A stretch of 35,766 bases of DNA from Bacteroidales bacterium UBA5326 (lineage in GTDB: Bacteria; Bacteroidota; Bacteroidia; Bacteroidales; UBA932), in contig DHQY01000014.1 in the NCBI GenBank assembly GCA_002408205.1, positions 1 to 35,766 of the forward strand. Reading direction: 5' to 3'. Shown here in pieces: positions 15,559 through 22,947 of this stretch (positions within the stretch are counted from its first letter, which is position 1; each line of letters begins with the position of its first letter). Position numbers and translations under genes: made by a program. Below the pieces are notes generated by a model, which saw only the letters and a program-made list of their open reading frames with translations, made no database searches and was not told the DNA's origin.

Positions 15559-17622
15559 ATGATTACAAACGAGTTTCTAAAACCCAGAAGTATCGTGGTA
15601 GTGGGTGGTTCGGAAGACATTCACAAACCGGGAGGAAAAGTTTTAAAAAACCTGATAGACAACGGATTCAAAGGCAAGCTTTATGTAGTCAATCCAAAGG
15701 CAGAAACCATCCAGGGACAACCGGCCTTTCACCGGGTCGAAGACTTGCCCCAGGTAGATGTGGCCATACTGGCGATCCCGGCCGCCATGTGTCCCGCAGC
15801 CGTGGAATGTCTCTGCCAGACAAAAGAAACAAAAGGAATTATCGTTTTCTCGGCAGGTTTTTCAGAAGAAGACCGTGAAGGAGCCGAAAGGGAAGCGCAG
15901 ATGCGCGATACTGCCGACAGGTACGGGGCCACTCTCATCGGGCCTAACTGCGTCGGATACATGAGCCAGCATTACGCAGGTGTATTTACCACCCCCGTGC
16001 CCAAATTCATACCTGAAAGTATAGACCTTATCTCGGGATCGGGTTCTACAGCCCTCTTTATCATAGATGCAGCCGTACAACTGGGCATCCCGTTCGCCAG
16101 CATGTATTCGGTGGGCAATTCGGCCCAGGTGGGAGTAGAAGAAGTGCTCCAGTTTCTGGATGAGACATATATTCACGGAAAAAGCGCACCTGTAAAGCTT
16201 TTATATATTGAAAGCATCAAAAAGCCGCTGAAGCTTTGTAAACATGCTTCTTCGCTAAGGCGTAAGGGAGCCTTTGTTGCCGCTGTAAAAGCAGGTTATT
16301 CCGAGGCCGGGAGCCGGGCCGCAACTTCTCATACGGGAGCCATGGCCAACCCGGATGCCGCCGTTACCGCCCTGTTCAATAAAGCCGGCATTATCCGCTG
16401 CAACGGACGCAATCAGTTGCTTACCGTCGCCTGTATCCTGCTCAAACAACCTCCCAAAGGGCGAAACATGTGCATCATAACGCATGCCGGCGGCCCGGCA
16501 GTGATGCTTACCGATGTACTTTCTTCACACAACATAAGTGTTCCCCGGATTGATCCGGAAAAGGGACGGCTGCTTCTTAACAAACTCTATCCGGGCTCGT
16601 CAGTAGCCAATCCCATTGATTTTCTTGCCACCGGCACAGCAGCACAACTGGGAGACATCATTGATTTTGTAGAAAACGAATGTCCCCAAATGGATGCAAT
16701 GGCAGTCATATTCGGTTCACCCGGGCTGGCCTCGGTATGGGATGTATACGAATTACTGGATAAAAAAATGGACCGCTGTACCAAGCCCGTCTATCCCATC
16801 TTTCCATCGTGTCTGAATGTAACGGACGAGATAATTCAATTCCAGAAGAAAGGCAGGATTTATTTCCCCGATGAAGTGGTATTTGGGACAGCCCTGGCCC
16901 GTGTGATGGACACCCCCGTACCCGTGCCCGAAGAAACCGATCTGCCGCCAGTTGACCGTGAACAGATCCGGAAGATCATAGACAACGCTCCGGACGGGTA
17001 CCTGAATCCCGGAGAAGTAAGTGCGCTGCTCGATGCAGCCGGTGTATCGCGTGCTAAGGAAAGAGTAATATCACATGAAGACGAGCTGGGGCAGGCTGCC
17101 GCAGAGACAGGTTTCCCTCTGGTTATGAAAGTCGTTGGTCCGGTTCACAAATCGGATGTAGGAGGCGTTAAGCTGGATATAACAGATAGCGAGACCCTGC
17201 TTAAGTTCTTCAGAGAGATGATGCGGATCCAGGACGCCGCCGGAGTGATGCTTCAATCGCAGCTCTCAGGAAGGGAACTCTTCATTGGAGCCAAGAGAGA
17301 GAAAAACTTCGGTCATACAATCCTGTGCGGTCTGGGAGGCATTTTTGTTGAGGTACTTAAGGATGTAAGCACCGGACTGAGCCCTCTCTCCAAAATAGAA
17401 GCGCAACGCATGGTGCAGGATTTAAGAGGTTACGGGCTCATCCGCGGTGTACGCGGGCAGGAAGGCGTGCATCTGGGTCACTTTACGGACGCCATTCGCA
17501 GGATATCCGCCCTGTGTATGGCTGCGCCAGAGATTTACGAGATGGATATCAACCCTTTGCTGGGCACATCTAAAGCTGTAGTCGCCGTTGATGCCCGCAT
17601 ACGCATAGAAAAGAACCTATGA
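15559..17622 (+). CDS. ADP-forming acyl-CoA synthetase (acetate--CoA ligase, ADP-forming), fused alpha-beta
   Basis: A 687-residue nucleoside diphosphate-forming acyl-CoA synthetase that converts acyl-CoA, ADP and phosphate to the free acid, CoA and ATP. Order of domains: CoA-binding Rossmann domain (residues 1 to about 130, starting KPRSIVVVGGSEDIHKPGG), two succinyl-CoA ligase-like flavodoxin domains (about 140-460; the phospho-histidine is probably H258 in TSHTGAMA), and a C-terminal ATP-grasp domain (about 475-687; VMKVVGPVHKSDVGGVKLD, then EMDINPLLG). The fused alpha-beta order is usual in bacteria. ATG 15559 is preferred over 15514 because the family begins near this point and the promoter lies between the two. 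Its stop overlaps the start of a 49-residue membrane peptide, and the oxidoreductase genes that make acyl-CoA follow. Confidence 0.92.
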   Translation: MITNEFLKPRSIVVVGGSEDIHKPGGKVLKNLIDNGFKGKLYVVNPKAETIQGQPAFHRVEDLPQVDVAILAIPAAMCPAAVECLCQTKETKGIIVFSAGFSEEDREGAEREAQMRDTADRYGATLIGPNCVGYMSQHYAGVFTTPVPKFIPESIDLISGSGSTALFIIDAAVQLGIPFASMYSVGNSAQVGVEEVLQFLDETYIHGKSAPVKLLYIESIKKPLKLCKHASSLRRKGAFVAAVKAGYSEAGSRAATSHTGAMANPDAAVTALFNKAGIIRCNGRNQLLTVACILLKQPPKGRNMCIITHAGGPAVMLTDVLSSHNISVPRIDPEKGRLLLNKLYPGSSVANPIDFLATGTAAQLGDIIDFVENECPQMDAMAVIFGSPGLASVWDVYELLDKKMDRCTKPVYPIFPSCLNVTDEIIQFQKKGRIYFPDEVVFGTALARVMDTPVPVPEETDLPPVDREQIRKIIDNAPDGYLNPGEVSALLDAAGVSRAKERVISHEDELGQAAAETGFPLVMKVVGPVHKSDVGGVKLDITDSETLLKFFREMMRIQDAAGVMLQSQLSGRELFIGAKREKNFGHTILCGLGGIFVEVLKDVSTGLSPLSKIEAQRMVQDLRGYGLIRGVRGQEGVHLGHFTDAIRRISALCMAAPEIYEMDINPLLGTSKAVVAVDARIRIEKNL

Positions 17623-17768
17623 GGCGCTTTATCTTTTGGTTCAGACATCAGCCTCAGGGAATAAGGTTGATGTTTATTCTTATCCTATTGCTTATCATTG
17701 GCATTCTTCTCCGCTGGCCTTCCATTTGGGAAGGGATCCAAAAAGGATTTGGATATTTTGACAAATAA
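17619..17768 (+). CDS. 49-residue single-span membrane protein, unknown function
   Basis: A small open frame whose ATG overlaps the stop of the acyl-CoA synthetase gene (ATGA), the same coupling as in other gene pairs here. The product begins MRRFIFWFRHQPQGIRL, has one long hydrophobic helix (residues 17-31, MFILILLLIIGILL), and ends in a Trp-rich amphipathic tail with the final lysine at 49. Positive charges before the helix predict an N-in, C-out topology. I do not recognise a family. Support for it being real: tight overlap, membrane-like composition, and its own stop just before the promoter of the next operon. It could be an adaptor or anchor for the synthetase, or a lineage-specific small protein; short proteins are easily missed in annotation. 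Confidence 0.6.
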   Translation: MRRFIFWFRHQPQGIRLMFILILLLIIGILLRWPSIWEGIQKGFGYFDK

Positions 17769-17770
17769 AA

Positions 17771-17820
17771 TGTAAGATATTTTAAAAAATATCTATACTT
17801 TTGTAAGTTATTTTACAAAA
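17771..17820 (+). promoter_or_regulatory. Operator-like repeats around the promoter of the ferredoxin/oxidoreductase operon
   Basis: Three overlapping symmetries are visible. A 20-bp inverted repeat, AGATATTTT-AA-AAAATATCT (17775-17794), ends just before the -7 element. A second, TTTTGTAA-N6-TTACAAAA (17799-17820), overlaps the -7 element and start site and contains TGTAA-N6-TTACA, the spacing used by CRP/FNR-family dimers. A near-direct repeat, TGTAAGATATTTTA (17771-17784) and TGTAAGTTATTTTA (17802-17815), matches at 13 of 14 bases and is offset by 31 bp, about three helical turns. This suggests two sites for one regulator. The region is very AT-rich, so chance symmetry must be considered. 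Confidence 0.5.
17796..17803 (+). promoter_or_regulatory. Promoter -7 element of the ferredoxin/oxidoreductase operon
   Basis: TACTTTTG matches TAnnTTTG and lies 39 bases before the ferredoxin start. It indicates that the ferredoxin and oxidoreductase genes can be transcribed independently of the upstream acyl-CoA synthetase gene. Confidence 0.65.
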
Positions 17821-17842
17821 ACAACTAATAATTATCATAAAT

Positions 17843-18064
17843 ATGGCATTTAAAGGCGCTGTTGTGGTTGACACAGAAAAATGCAAAGGTTGTGGGGTAT
17901 GTATCGCAAATTGCCCCACCGACACTCTTGCCCTTGCCAATAAAGTGAACAGCAAGGGATACCCGTATGCTATGATGGCTAATCCGGATAATTGTATAGG
18001 ATGCGCCAATTGTGCGATCGTATGTCCGGATTCCGTTATTACCGTTTACAAAGTTAAAATCTAA
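17843..18064 (+). CDS. 2[4Fe-4S] ferredoxin, delta subunit of a 2-oxoacid:acceptor oxidoreductase
   Basis: A 73-residue bacterial-type ferredoxin with two CxxCxxCxxxCP motifs: CKGCGVCIANCP and CIGCANCAIVCP. The insertion between them (NKVNSKGYPYAMMANPDN) is typical of delta subunits of KorD/VorD/OorD type. It would carry electrons from the thiamine diphosphate centre of the beta subunit to free ferredoxin. It is the first gene of a delta-alpha-beta-gamma cluster, the order known for OorDABC, and lies 14 bases before the alpha subunit. Confidence 0.92.
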   Translation: MAFKGAVVVDTEKCKGCGVCIANCPTDTLALANKVNSKGYPYAMMANPDNCIGCANCAIVCPDSVITVYKVKI

Positions 18065-18078
18065 CGTTAATTAATAAA

Positions 18079-19158
18079 ATGGCAGAAAAACTATTAAAAA
18101 AAGGGAATGAAGCCATTGCTCTGGCCGCTATCCGGTACGGTGTGGACGGTTATTTTGGCTATCCCATAACCCCCCAGAGCGAGGTAATGGAAACCCTTAT
18201 GGAAGAAATGCCTTGGGAAACGACCGGAATGGTGGTACTGCAGGCAGAGAGTGAGACGTCTTCCATTAATATGCTTTACGGCGGGGCCTGCTGCGGAAAA
18301 AAAGTTATGACTTCTTCTTCGAGCCCCGGTATCAGTCTTATGTGCGAAGGCATTTCCTATATGGCCGGATCTGAATTACCCTGTCTTGTTGTGAACGTTA
18401 CCAGAGGTGGTCCCGGTCTGGGGACCATTCAGCCCTCTCAGGGAGATTATTTTCAGGCTGTAAAAGGCGGCGGTCACGGCGACTACAAGACTATTGTCCT
18501 GGCACCCGCATCGGTACAGGAAATGTATGATTTCGTTGGCACTGGTTTTGACCTTGCCTTCAAATACCGTATGCCCGCGATGATCCTTTCGGACGGCGCC
18601 ATTGGGCAAATGATGGAGAAAGTGGAACTGAGACCTCAGGTACAACGCCTCACAGATAAAGAGATAGCTAAAAAATACGGCGACTGGGCCACAACCGGGA
18701 AGTCCGGACGTAAGGCCAACTTCATATCATCACTTGCCCTGGAAGCCCGTGACATGGAACAAATCAACCTGAGACTACAGTCAAAATACAGAATAATAGA
18801 AGAAACCGAAGTATTGTTTGAAAAACATCTTTGCGACGATGCCGAATACCTGCTTGTCGCCTTCGGCAGTTCGGCCCGAATATGTGAAAGCACTGTGGAA
18901 ATGGCCCGCTCCAAAGGTATCAGAATGGGACTTCTCCGGCCTATTACCCTTTTCCCCTTCCCCACCCGGATTATTCAGGCAATGCTTCCTCAACTGAAAG
19001 GAATCATGTCTGTTGAATTGTCTGCCGGGCAAATGGTTGAGGATATCAGACTGGCTGTAAACGGAGCCGTCCCCGTAGAATTCTTCGGGAAGATGGGAGG
19101 AATCGTTTTCTCGCCCGAAGAAGTTCTTAATGCCTTTACCGCAAAGTTCAATCTTTAA
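18079..19158 (+). CDS. 2-oxoacid:ferredoxin oxidoreductase, alpha subunit (VorB/KorA type)
   Basis: A 359-residue alpha subunit carrying the pyrimidine-binding domain and the transketolase C-like domain. The opening KKGNEAIALAAIRYGVDGYFGYPITPQSEVMETL is the standard start of this group, and the TRGGPGLGTIQPSQGDYFQA segment (around residues 108-127) is the alpha-subunit signature. The C-terminal half contains YLLVAFGSSARICES and LLRPITLFPFP. Proteins of this kind in Bacteroidota are often named VorB (branched-chain 2-oxoacids), but the delta-alpha-beta-gamma order also resembles 2-oxoglutarate oxidoreductase; sequence alone does not settle the substrate for me. The beta subunit ATG follows the stop codon directly. 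Confidence 0.9.
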   Translation: MAEKLLKKGNEAIALAAIRYGVDGYFGYPITPQSEVMETLMEEMPWETTGMVVLQAESETSSINMLYGGACCGKKVMTSSSSPGISLMCEGISYMAGSELPCLVVNVTRGGPGLGTIQPSQGDYFQAVKGGGHGDYKTIVLAPASVQEMYDFVGTGFDLAFKYRMPAMILSDGAIGQMMEKVELRPQVQRLTDKEIAKKYGDWATTGKSGRKANFISSLALEARDMEQINLRLQSKYRIIEETEVLFEKHLCDDAEYLLVAFGSSARICESTVEMARSKGIRMGLLRPITLFPFPTRIIQAMLPQLKGIMSVELSAGQMVEDIRLAVNGAVPVEFFGKMGGIVFSPEEVLNAFTAKFNL

Positions 19159-19932
19159 ATGCAGACTACTATGGATACGCATGATATAATAAAACCGGAA
19201 AACCTTGTGTACGGGAAAAGCAAGGTGCTTACAGATACCGTTATGCACTATTGTCCGGGTTGCACTCACGGTGTGGTTCATAAGATCATTGCAGAAGTGA
19301 TCGAAGAAATGGACATACAGGACCGGACTATTGGCGTCTGCCCCGTAGGTTGTGCCGTTTTTGCATACAAATACATTGATATTGACTGGCAACAGGCTGC
19401 TCACGGCAGAGCACCCGCACTGGCCACCGCTACCAAACGGCTTTATCCCGATAAATACGTCTTTACCTACCAGGGTGACGGGGATCTGGCTTCAATCGGG
19501 ACCGCCGAGATCATCCACGCCTGCAACCGCGGCGAGAATATCGTAGTGATCTTTATCAATAACGCCATATACGGTATGACCGGAGGCCAGATGGCCCCTA
19601 CAACCCTTCTTGGTATGAAGACGGCAACTACTCCTTACGGACGTAAAGCCGAACTGAACGGATATCCTCTCAAGATCACCGAGCTGGTGGCACAACTGGA
19701 AGGGACCTGCTACGTAACCCGGCAATCTGCGCAAAATCCGGCCTCGGTAAGAAAAGCAAAAAAAGCCATTCGCAAGGCATTCGAGAATACCACTCAAAGG
19801 AAAGGAACATCTTTTATTGAAATAGTAGCAGCCTGCAACTCCAATTGGAAGATGGCTCCTGTGAAAGCCAACAAATGGATGGAAGAGAATATGTTCCCCT
19901 TCTACCCCCTTGGGGATCTTAAAGACAGATAA
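19159..19932 (+). CDS. 2-oxoacid:ferredoxin oxidoreductase, beta subunit (thiamine diphosphate-binding)
   Basis: A 257-residue beta subunit holding the thiamine diphosphate cofactor. The start YCPGCTHGVVHKII (near residue 31) is the conserved CxGC region. The cofactor motif is GDGDLASIGTAEIIHACNRGENIVVIFINNAIYGMTGGQ (around residues 114-152), of the GDGD-x(about 25)-NN form, followed by the usual GGQMAPTT. The ATG at 19159 directly abuts the alpha subunit stop (TAAATG); an in-frame ATG at 19171 is a possible alternative start and would remove four residues. Paired with the alpha, gamma and delta subunits, it decarboxylates a 2-oxoacid and forms acyl-CoA. Confidence 0.92.
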   Translation: MQTTMDTHDIIKPENLVYGKSKVLTDTVMHYCPGCTHGVVHKIIAEVIEEMDIQDRTIGVCPVGCAVFAYKYIDIDWQQAAHGRAPALATATKRLYPDKYVFTYQGDGDLASIGTAEIIHACNRGENIVVIFINNAIYGMTGGQMAPTTLLGMKTATTPYGRKAELNGYPLKITELVAQLEGTCYVTRQSAQNPASVRKAKKAIRKAFENTTQRKGTSFIEIVAACNSNWKMAPVKANKWMEENMFPFYPLGDLKDR

Positions 19933-19937
19933 TAGTT

Positions 19938-20483
19938 ATGAAAGAAGAATTGATCATAGCCGGTTTTGGAGGACAAGGAGTCCTCTCTATGGGCAAAATA
20001 TTAGCTTATTCGGGCGTCATCCAGGACAAGGAGGTAACCTGGATGCCTTCTTATGGTCCTGAAATGCGGGGCGGAACAGCAAACGTAACCGTGATCATAA
20101 GCGATAAACGCATTAGCTCTCCCATATTGAACATGTGCGATACGGCCATTGTACTTAACCAGCAGTCAATGGATAAGTTTGAATCCAAAGTAAAACCCGG
20201 AGGCATTCTGTTGTACGATCCCAACGGGATAAGCAGGCATCCTGAACGAAAGGACATAAAAGTCTATTCCATCGACGCAGCAGATCTTGCCAACGATTCC
20301 GGAATCTCTAAAGCTTTTAATATGTTGGTACTGGGGGCCTTTCTTCAGCTCAAACCCATTCTCGAAATGGAGAACATCATCAAAGGGCTTAAAAAATCAC
20401 TCCCTGAACGTTACCACAACCTGATGCCAATGAATGAAAAAGCCATCCGGCTTGGGATGGCAAACGTAAAAGAGGTCAAATAG
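19938..20483 (+). CDS. 2-oxoacid:ferredoxin oxidoreductase, gamma subunit
   Basis: A 181-residue gamma subunit with the N-terminal motif IAGFGGQGVLSMGKILAYSG (residues 7-26) and the conserved WMPSYGPEMRGGTANVTVIIS (around 36-56) shared by KorC/VorC/PorG proteins, which help bind CoA and complete the active site. The C-terminal part contains the NMLVLGAFLQ segment. It lies 5 bases after the beta subunit and is the last gene of the operon; its stop codon falls inside the loop of the terminator hairpin. Confidence 0.92.
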   Translation: MKEELIIAGFGGQGVLSMGKILAYSGVIQDKEVTWMPSYGPEMRGGTANVTVIISDKRISSPILNMCDTAIVLNQQSMDKFESKVKPGGILLYDPNGISRHPERKDIKVYSIDAADLANDSGISKAFNMLVLGAFLQLKPILEMENIIKGLKKSLPERYHNLMPMNEKAIRLGMANVKEVK

Positions 20484-20496
20484 ACCTCTTTTTTTT
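20468..20496 (+). terminator. Intrinsic terminator of the oxidoreductase operon
   Basis: AAAAGAGGTC (20468-20477) pairs with GACCTCTTTT (20483-20492) around a five-base loop, a perfect 10-bp stem, with eight T residues at 20489-20496. The stop codon of the gamma subunit gene is within the loop and second arm, so coding and termination signals overlap. Confidence 0.9.
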
Positions 20497-20512
20497 ATTC
20501 TTTAAAAAACAC

Positions 20513-20520
20513 TATCTTTG
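20513..20520 (+). promoter_or_regulatory. Promoter -7 element of the zapB-like/zapA unit
   Basis: TATCTTTG matches TAnnTTTG, directly after the terminator of the preceding operon and 21 bases before the start at 20542. It probably drives the coiled-coil gene and zapA, and possibly the downstream RNA and rny. Confidence 0.7.
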
Positions 20521-20541
20521 TAAAGCGGAATTTGTAAAGGT

Positions 20542-20835
20542 ATGAAACCAAAACACGCAGCCATATTTGACCCACTCAGGCAGAAGATAGAAACCCTCAT
20601 CTCGCTGCATCAGACTGCGCTTAACGAAAACCGTGAACTGAAAACACAAATTGAAACTTTAAGCGAAGAGATAAAAAAACACAAGACAGAAAAAGACATA
20701 TTAGAGAGTAAAGTACAGAAACTGCAAATGGCCGGGGCTTTCCAGGCATCAAGCGAAGACGCCAGGGAAGCAAAACTTAAAATCGGGAAATTGATCAGAG
20801 AGATAGATAAATGTTTAACAATGCTGAACAGGTGA
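20542..20835 (+). CDS. Coiled-coil protein, ZapB-like, upstream of zapA
   Basis: A 97-residue cytoplasmic protein. Residues 10-65 are strongly charged with a heptad pattern (LRQKIETLISLHQ, NRELKTQIETLSEEIKKHK) and predict a parallel coiled coil. A short linker (GAFQASSEDAREA) is followed by a C-terminal helix ending KLIREIDKCLTMLNR. Small coiled-coil genes of this kind directly before zapA occur in Bacteroidota and are annotated as hypothetical; the E. coli ZapB coiled coil that partners ZapA offers an analogy. I infer a divisome role from the four-base spacing to zapA; homology to ZapB is not shown. Confidence 0.75.
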   Translation: MKPKHAAIFDPLRQKIETLISLHQTALNENRELKTQIETLSEEIKKHKTEKDILESKVQKLQMAGAFQASSEDAREAKLKIGKLIREIDKCLTMLNR

Positions 20836-20839
20836 TTTA

Positions 20840-21130
20840 ATGAGCGAAGAAAAATTATCAATAAAGATCAGTATTGCAGATCGTTACTATCCGCTAAAAA
20901 TTGCGAGAGAAGATGAAGAAATAGTTCGTGCTGCAGCACAACGCATTAATCAGAAAATTGAACAGTTTAATGTGAAGTACTCAGGTCAGGATTCACAAGA
21001 CGCGCTTGCCATGGCGACCCTTCAATTTGTTCTCAGTCTCCTGAGATATGAGAAAGATGATGAACCCGGCAACATAATGAACGAGATAGTATCGCTGGAT
21101 AACCTTTTAGGAGAATACCTGCAGTTATAA
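20840..21130 (+). CDS. zapA: Cell division protein ZapA
   Basis: A 96-residue FtsZ-binding protein that promotes bundling of FtsZ filaments at midcell. The N-terminal domain begins LSIKISIADRYYPLKIAREDEEIVRAAAQRINQKI, the typical ZapA start with the residues that contact FtsZ, followed by a helix (residues 53-75, SQDALAMATLQFVLSLL) that continues as a coiled coil. The length is normal. The gene follows the coiled-coil gene by four bases. The region directly downstream encodes the probable 6S RNA, matching the zapA-ssrS linkage known from proteobacteria. Confidence 0.93.
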   Translation: MSEEKLSIKISIADRYYPLKIAREDEEIVRAAAQRINQKIEQFNVKYSGQDSQDALAMATLQFVLSLLRYEKDDEPGNIMNEIVSLDNLLGEYLQL

Positions 21131-21138
21131 GATATCAA

Positions 21139-21337
21139 TCAGACCCGTTACATACCAAGCTCTTTGCGAAACTCAACACTTTTTAATTATGGAGTTATTT
21201 GAGTGTTAAAAACAGGCCCCTTGTTACCCTTCGGGGAATTCCATTTCGGGACGTGGGAAGTTTGCGACAATAATCAAAGGCTCCAAACCTTGCTTATCAG
21301 GGTTTTTGCTAAACAGCCGTATGCTAACGGGTTTTTT
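21139..21337 (+). ncRNA. ssrS: Probable 6S RNA
   Basis: The 272-base gap between zapA and rny contains an RNA-like element of about 200 bases. Its two ends pair: 21141-21155 with 21319-21334, about 15 bp with a single bulged C (core ACCCGUUA with UAACGGGU), and the 3' arm runs straight into a T tract (21332-21337) as expected for a terminator. Internal pairing continues along a rod: AAGC/GCUU (21157-21160 with 21292-21295), CUUUG/CAAAG (21062-type segment at 21162-21166 with 21275-21279), GC-AAACU/AGUUUGC (21166-21173 with 21259-21265) and a CCC-UUCG-GGG hairpin (21227-21236). Length, rod shape and the position after zapA fit 6S RNA, which binds RNA polymerase holoenzyme. Identity rests on structure and synteny, not on a sequence match. 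Confidence 0.65.
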
Positions 21338-21402
21338 GTACATACTTTCTAACACGACAAACTTTTTTATGCAAATTCAATCTACTATATATATATACAA
21401 CA

Positions 21403-22941
21403 ATGGACAACATAATCCTTATATCCGCCCTCTGCCTGGCAGCAGGCTTTGCGTTGGGTTACTATTTTTTCAGGACAGTAATCCTTAAAAAGAAACGCGC
21501 AACGCTGCTCAAAGAAGCCGAAATAGAAGCCGAAAACATAAAACGTGAGAAGATCCTTCAGGCCAAAGAAAAGTTTCTTCAACTCAAAACGGAACACGAG
21601 CAGGTCATCACAGAGCGGAACAATAAAATAGCACAGGCGGAAAACAAACTTAAACAAAGAGAAATTGCGATGAATCAGCAGAATGCTGAAATTCAACGCA
21701 AACAGAAAGAGATTACGGCCGCCAAAGAAACACTGACCTCCCAGCTGGAAATTGCAGAAAAGAAAGTGGAGGAATATGAAAAACTACGCCAGCTTCAAAT
21801 AGAAAAGATTGAAAGCATGGCCAATATGTCTGCAGAAGAAGCCAGGGCGCAATTGGTGGAAACAATGAAAGAAGAGGCTAAGACGGAAGCCATGTCCTAT
21901 ATCAGTGAGGTCATGGATGAAGCCCGCCTGACTGCGGGCAAAGAAGCCAAACGCATTGTAATCAACACCATTCAGCGTGTGGCGCCGGAAACGGCCATTG
22001 AAAACGCCGTAACAGTATTTAATATTGAAAGCGACGAGATCAAAGGCCGGATCATTGGCCGTGAGGGCCGGAATATCCGTGCCCTTGAAGCTGCCACCGG
22101 CGTTGAGATTGTTGTTGACGACACACCCGAAGCCATTCTTCTTTCGGCATTCGACCCGGTTCGCAGGGAAGTGGCCAGGCTGGCCCTGCACCAACTGGTT
22201 ACCGACGGACGCATCCATCCCGCACGCATTGAAGAAGTGGTAACAAAAATTCAGAAACAGGTGGAAGAAGAAATTGTTGAAACCGGGAAACGCACCTGTA
22301 TTGACCTGGGGATTCACGGACTCCATGCCGAACTTATTCGCCTGGTAGGTAAAATGAAATACCGTTCTTCCTATGGACAGAACCTTTTGCAACACTCCCG
22401 CGAGGTAGCCAATTTCTGTTCCATTATGGCCTCTGAACTGGGCCTAAACGCTAAACTGGCCAAACGCGCCGGTCTGTTGCACGATATCGGGAAAGTATCC
22501 GACGACGATCCGGAACTGCCGCACGCTATATTGGGTATGCGATTGGCAGAAAAATACAAAGAACGTCCAGAGGTCTGCAATGCGATTGGCGCTCACCACG
22601 AAGAAACGGACATGAATTCGCTCATTGCGCCGCTGGTACTTGTGGGTGATGCCATTTCCGGCGCACGCCCGGGTGCACGCAGGGAAGTGATTGAGTCGTA
22701 TATTAAACGTCTGAAAGGGATGGAAGATCTGGCTCTTTCATATCCCGGCGTAACAAAAACCTATGCTATTCAGGCCGGACGCGAGCTGCGCGTGATTGTG
22801 GGTTCGGAGAAAGTATCGGATCAGGAAGCAGAAAAGCTTTCACAGGATATAGCTAAAAAGATACAGGACGAAATGGTATATCCCGGTCAGGTAAAGATAA
22901 CAGTTATCCGTGAGACACGAGCCGTAAACTTTGCCAAATAA
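21403..22941 (+). CDS. rny: Ribonuclease Y
   Basis: A 512-residue membrane-anchored endoribonuclease that starts mRNA decay. Order: an N-terminal transmembrane helix (ISALCLAAGFALGYYFF, residues 6-22), a long coiled coil (about 30-150, Lys/Glu/Gln-rich), a KH domain (RIIGREGRNIRALEAATGVEIVVDD, about 217-241), and an HD phosphohydrolase domain (LLQHSREVANFC, then GLLHDIGKV with the HD pair, then AIGAHHEE). This is the full architecture and normal length. The ATG at 21403 lies just after the 6S RNA region; no confident promoter is seen between them. glnA follows after six bases, an unusual but tight pairing. Confidence 0.97.
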   Translation: MDNIILISALCLAAGFALGYYFFRTVILKKKRATLLKEAEIEAENIKREKILQAKEKFLQLKTEHEQVITERNNKIAQAENKLKQREIAMNQQNAEIQRKQKEITAAKETLTSQLEIAEKKVEEYEKLRQLQIEKIESMANMSAEEARAQLVETMKEEAKTEAMSYISEVMDEARLTAGKEAKRIVINTIQRVAPETAIENAVTVFNIESDEIKGRIIGREGRNIRALEAATGVEIVVDDTPEAILLSAFDPVRREVARLALHQLVTDGRIHPARIEEVVTKIQKQVEEEIVETGKRTCIDLGIHGLHAELIRLVGKMKYRSSYGQNLLQHSREVANFCSIMASELGLNAKLAKRAGLLHDIGKVSDDDPELPHAILGMRLAEKYKERPEVCNAIGAHHEETDMNSLIAPLVLVGDAISGARPGARREVIESYIKRLKGMEDLALSYPGVTKTYAIQAGRELRVIVGSEKVSDQEAEKLSQDIAKKIQDEMVYPGQVKITVIRETRAVNFAK

Positions 22942-22947
22942 CATTCT

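Noticed and set aside
21385..21398. Short AT repeats before rny, and a similar one at 26-36
   Set aside because: Simple dinucleotide runs in AT-rich upstream regions. No inverted ends, target duplications or transposase genes are nearby.
21306..21488. 60-codon frame spanning the end of the 6S RNA region and the start of rny
   Set aside because: It reads through the terminator stem and runs out of frame within rny. The product has no recognisable character.
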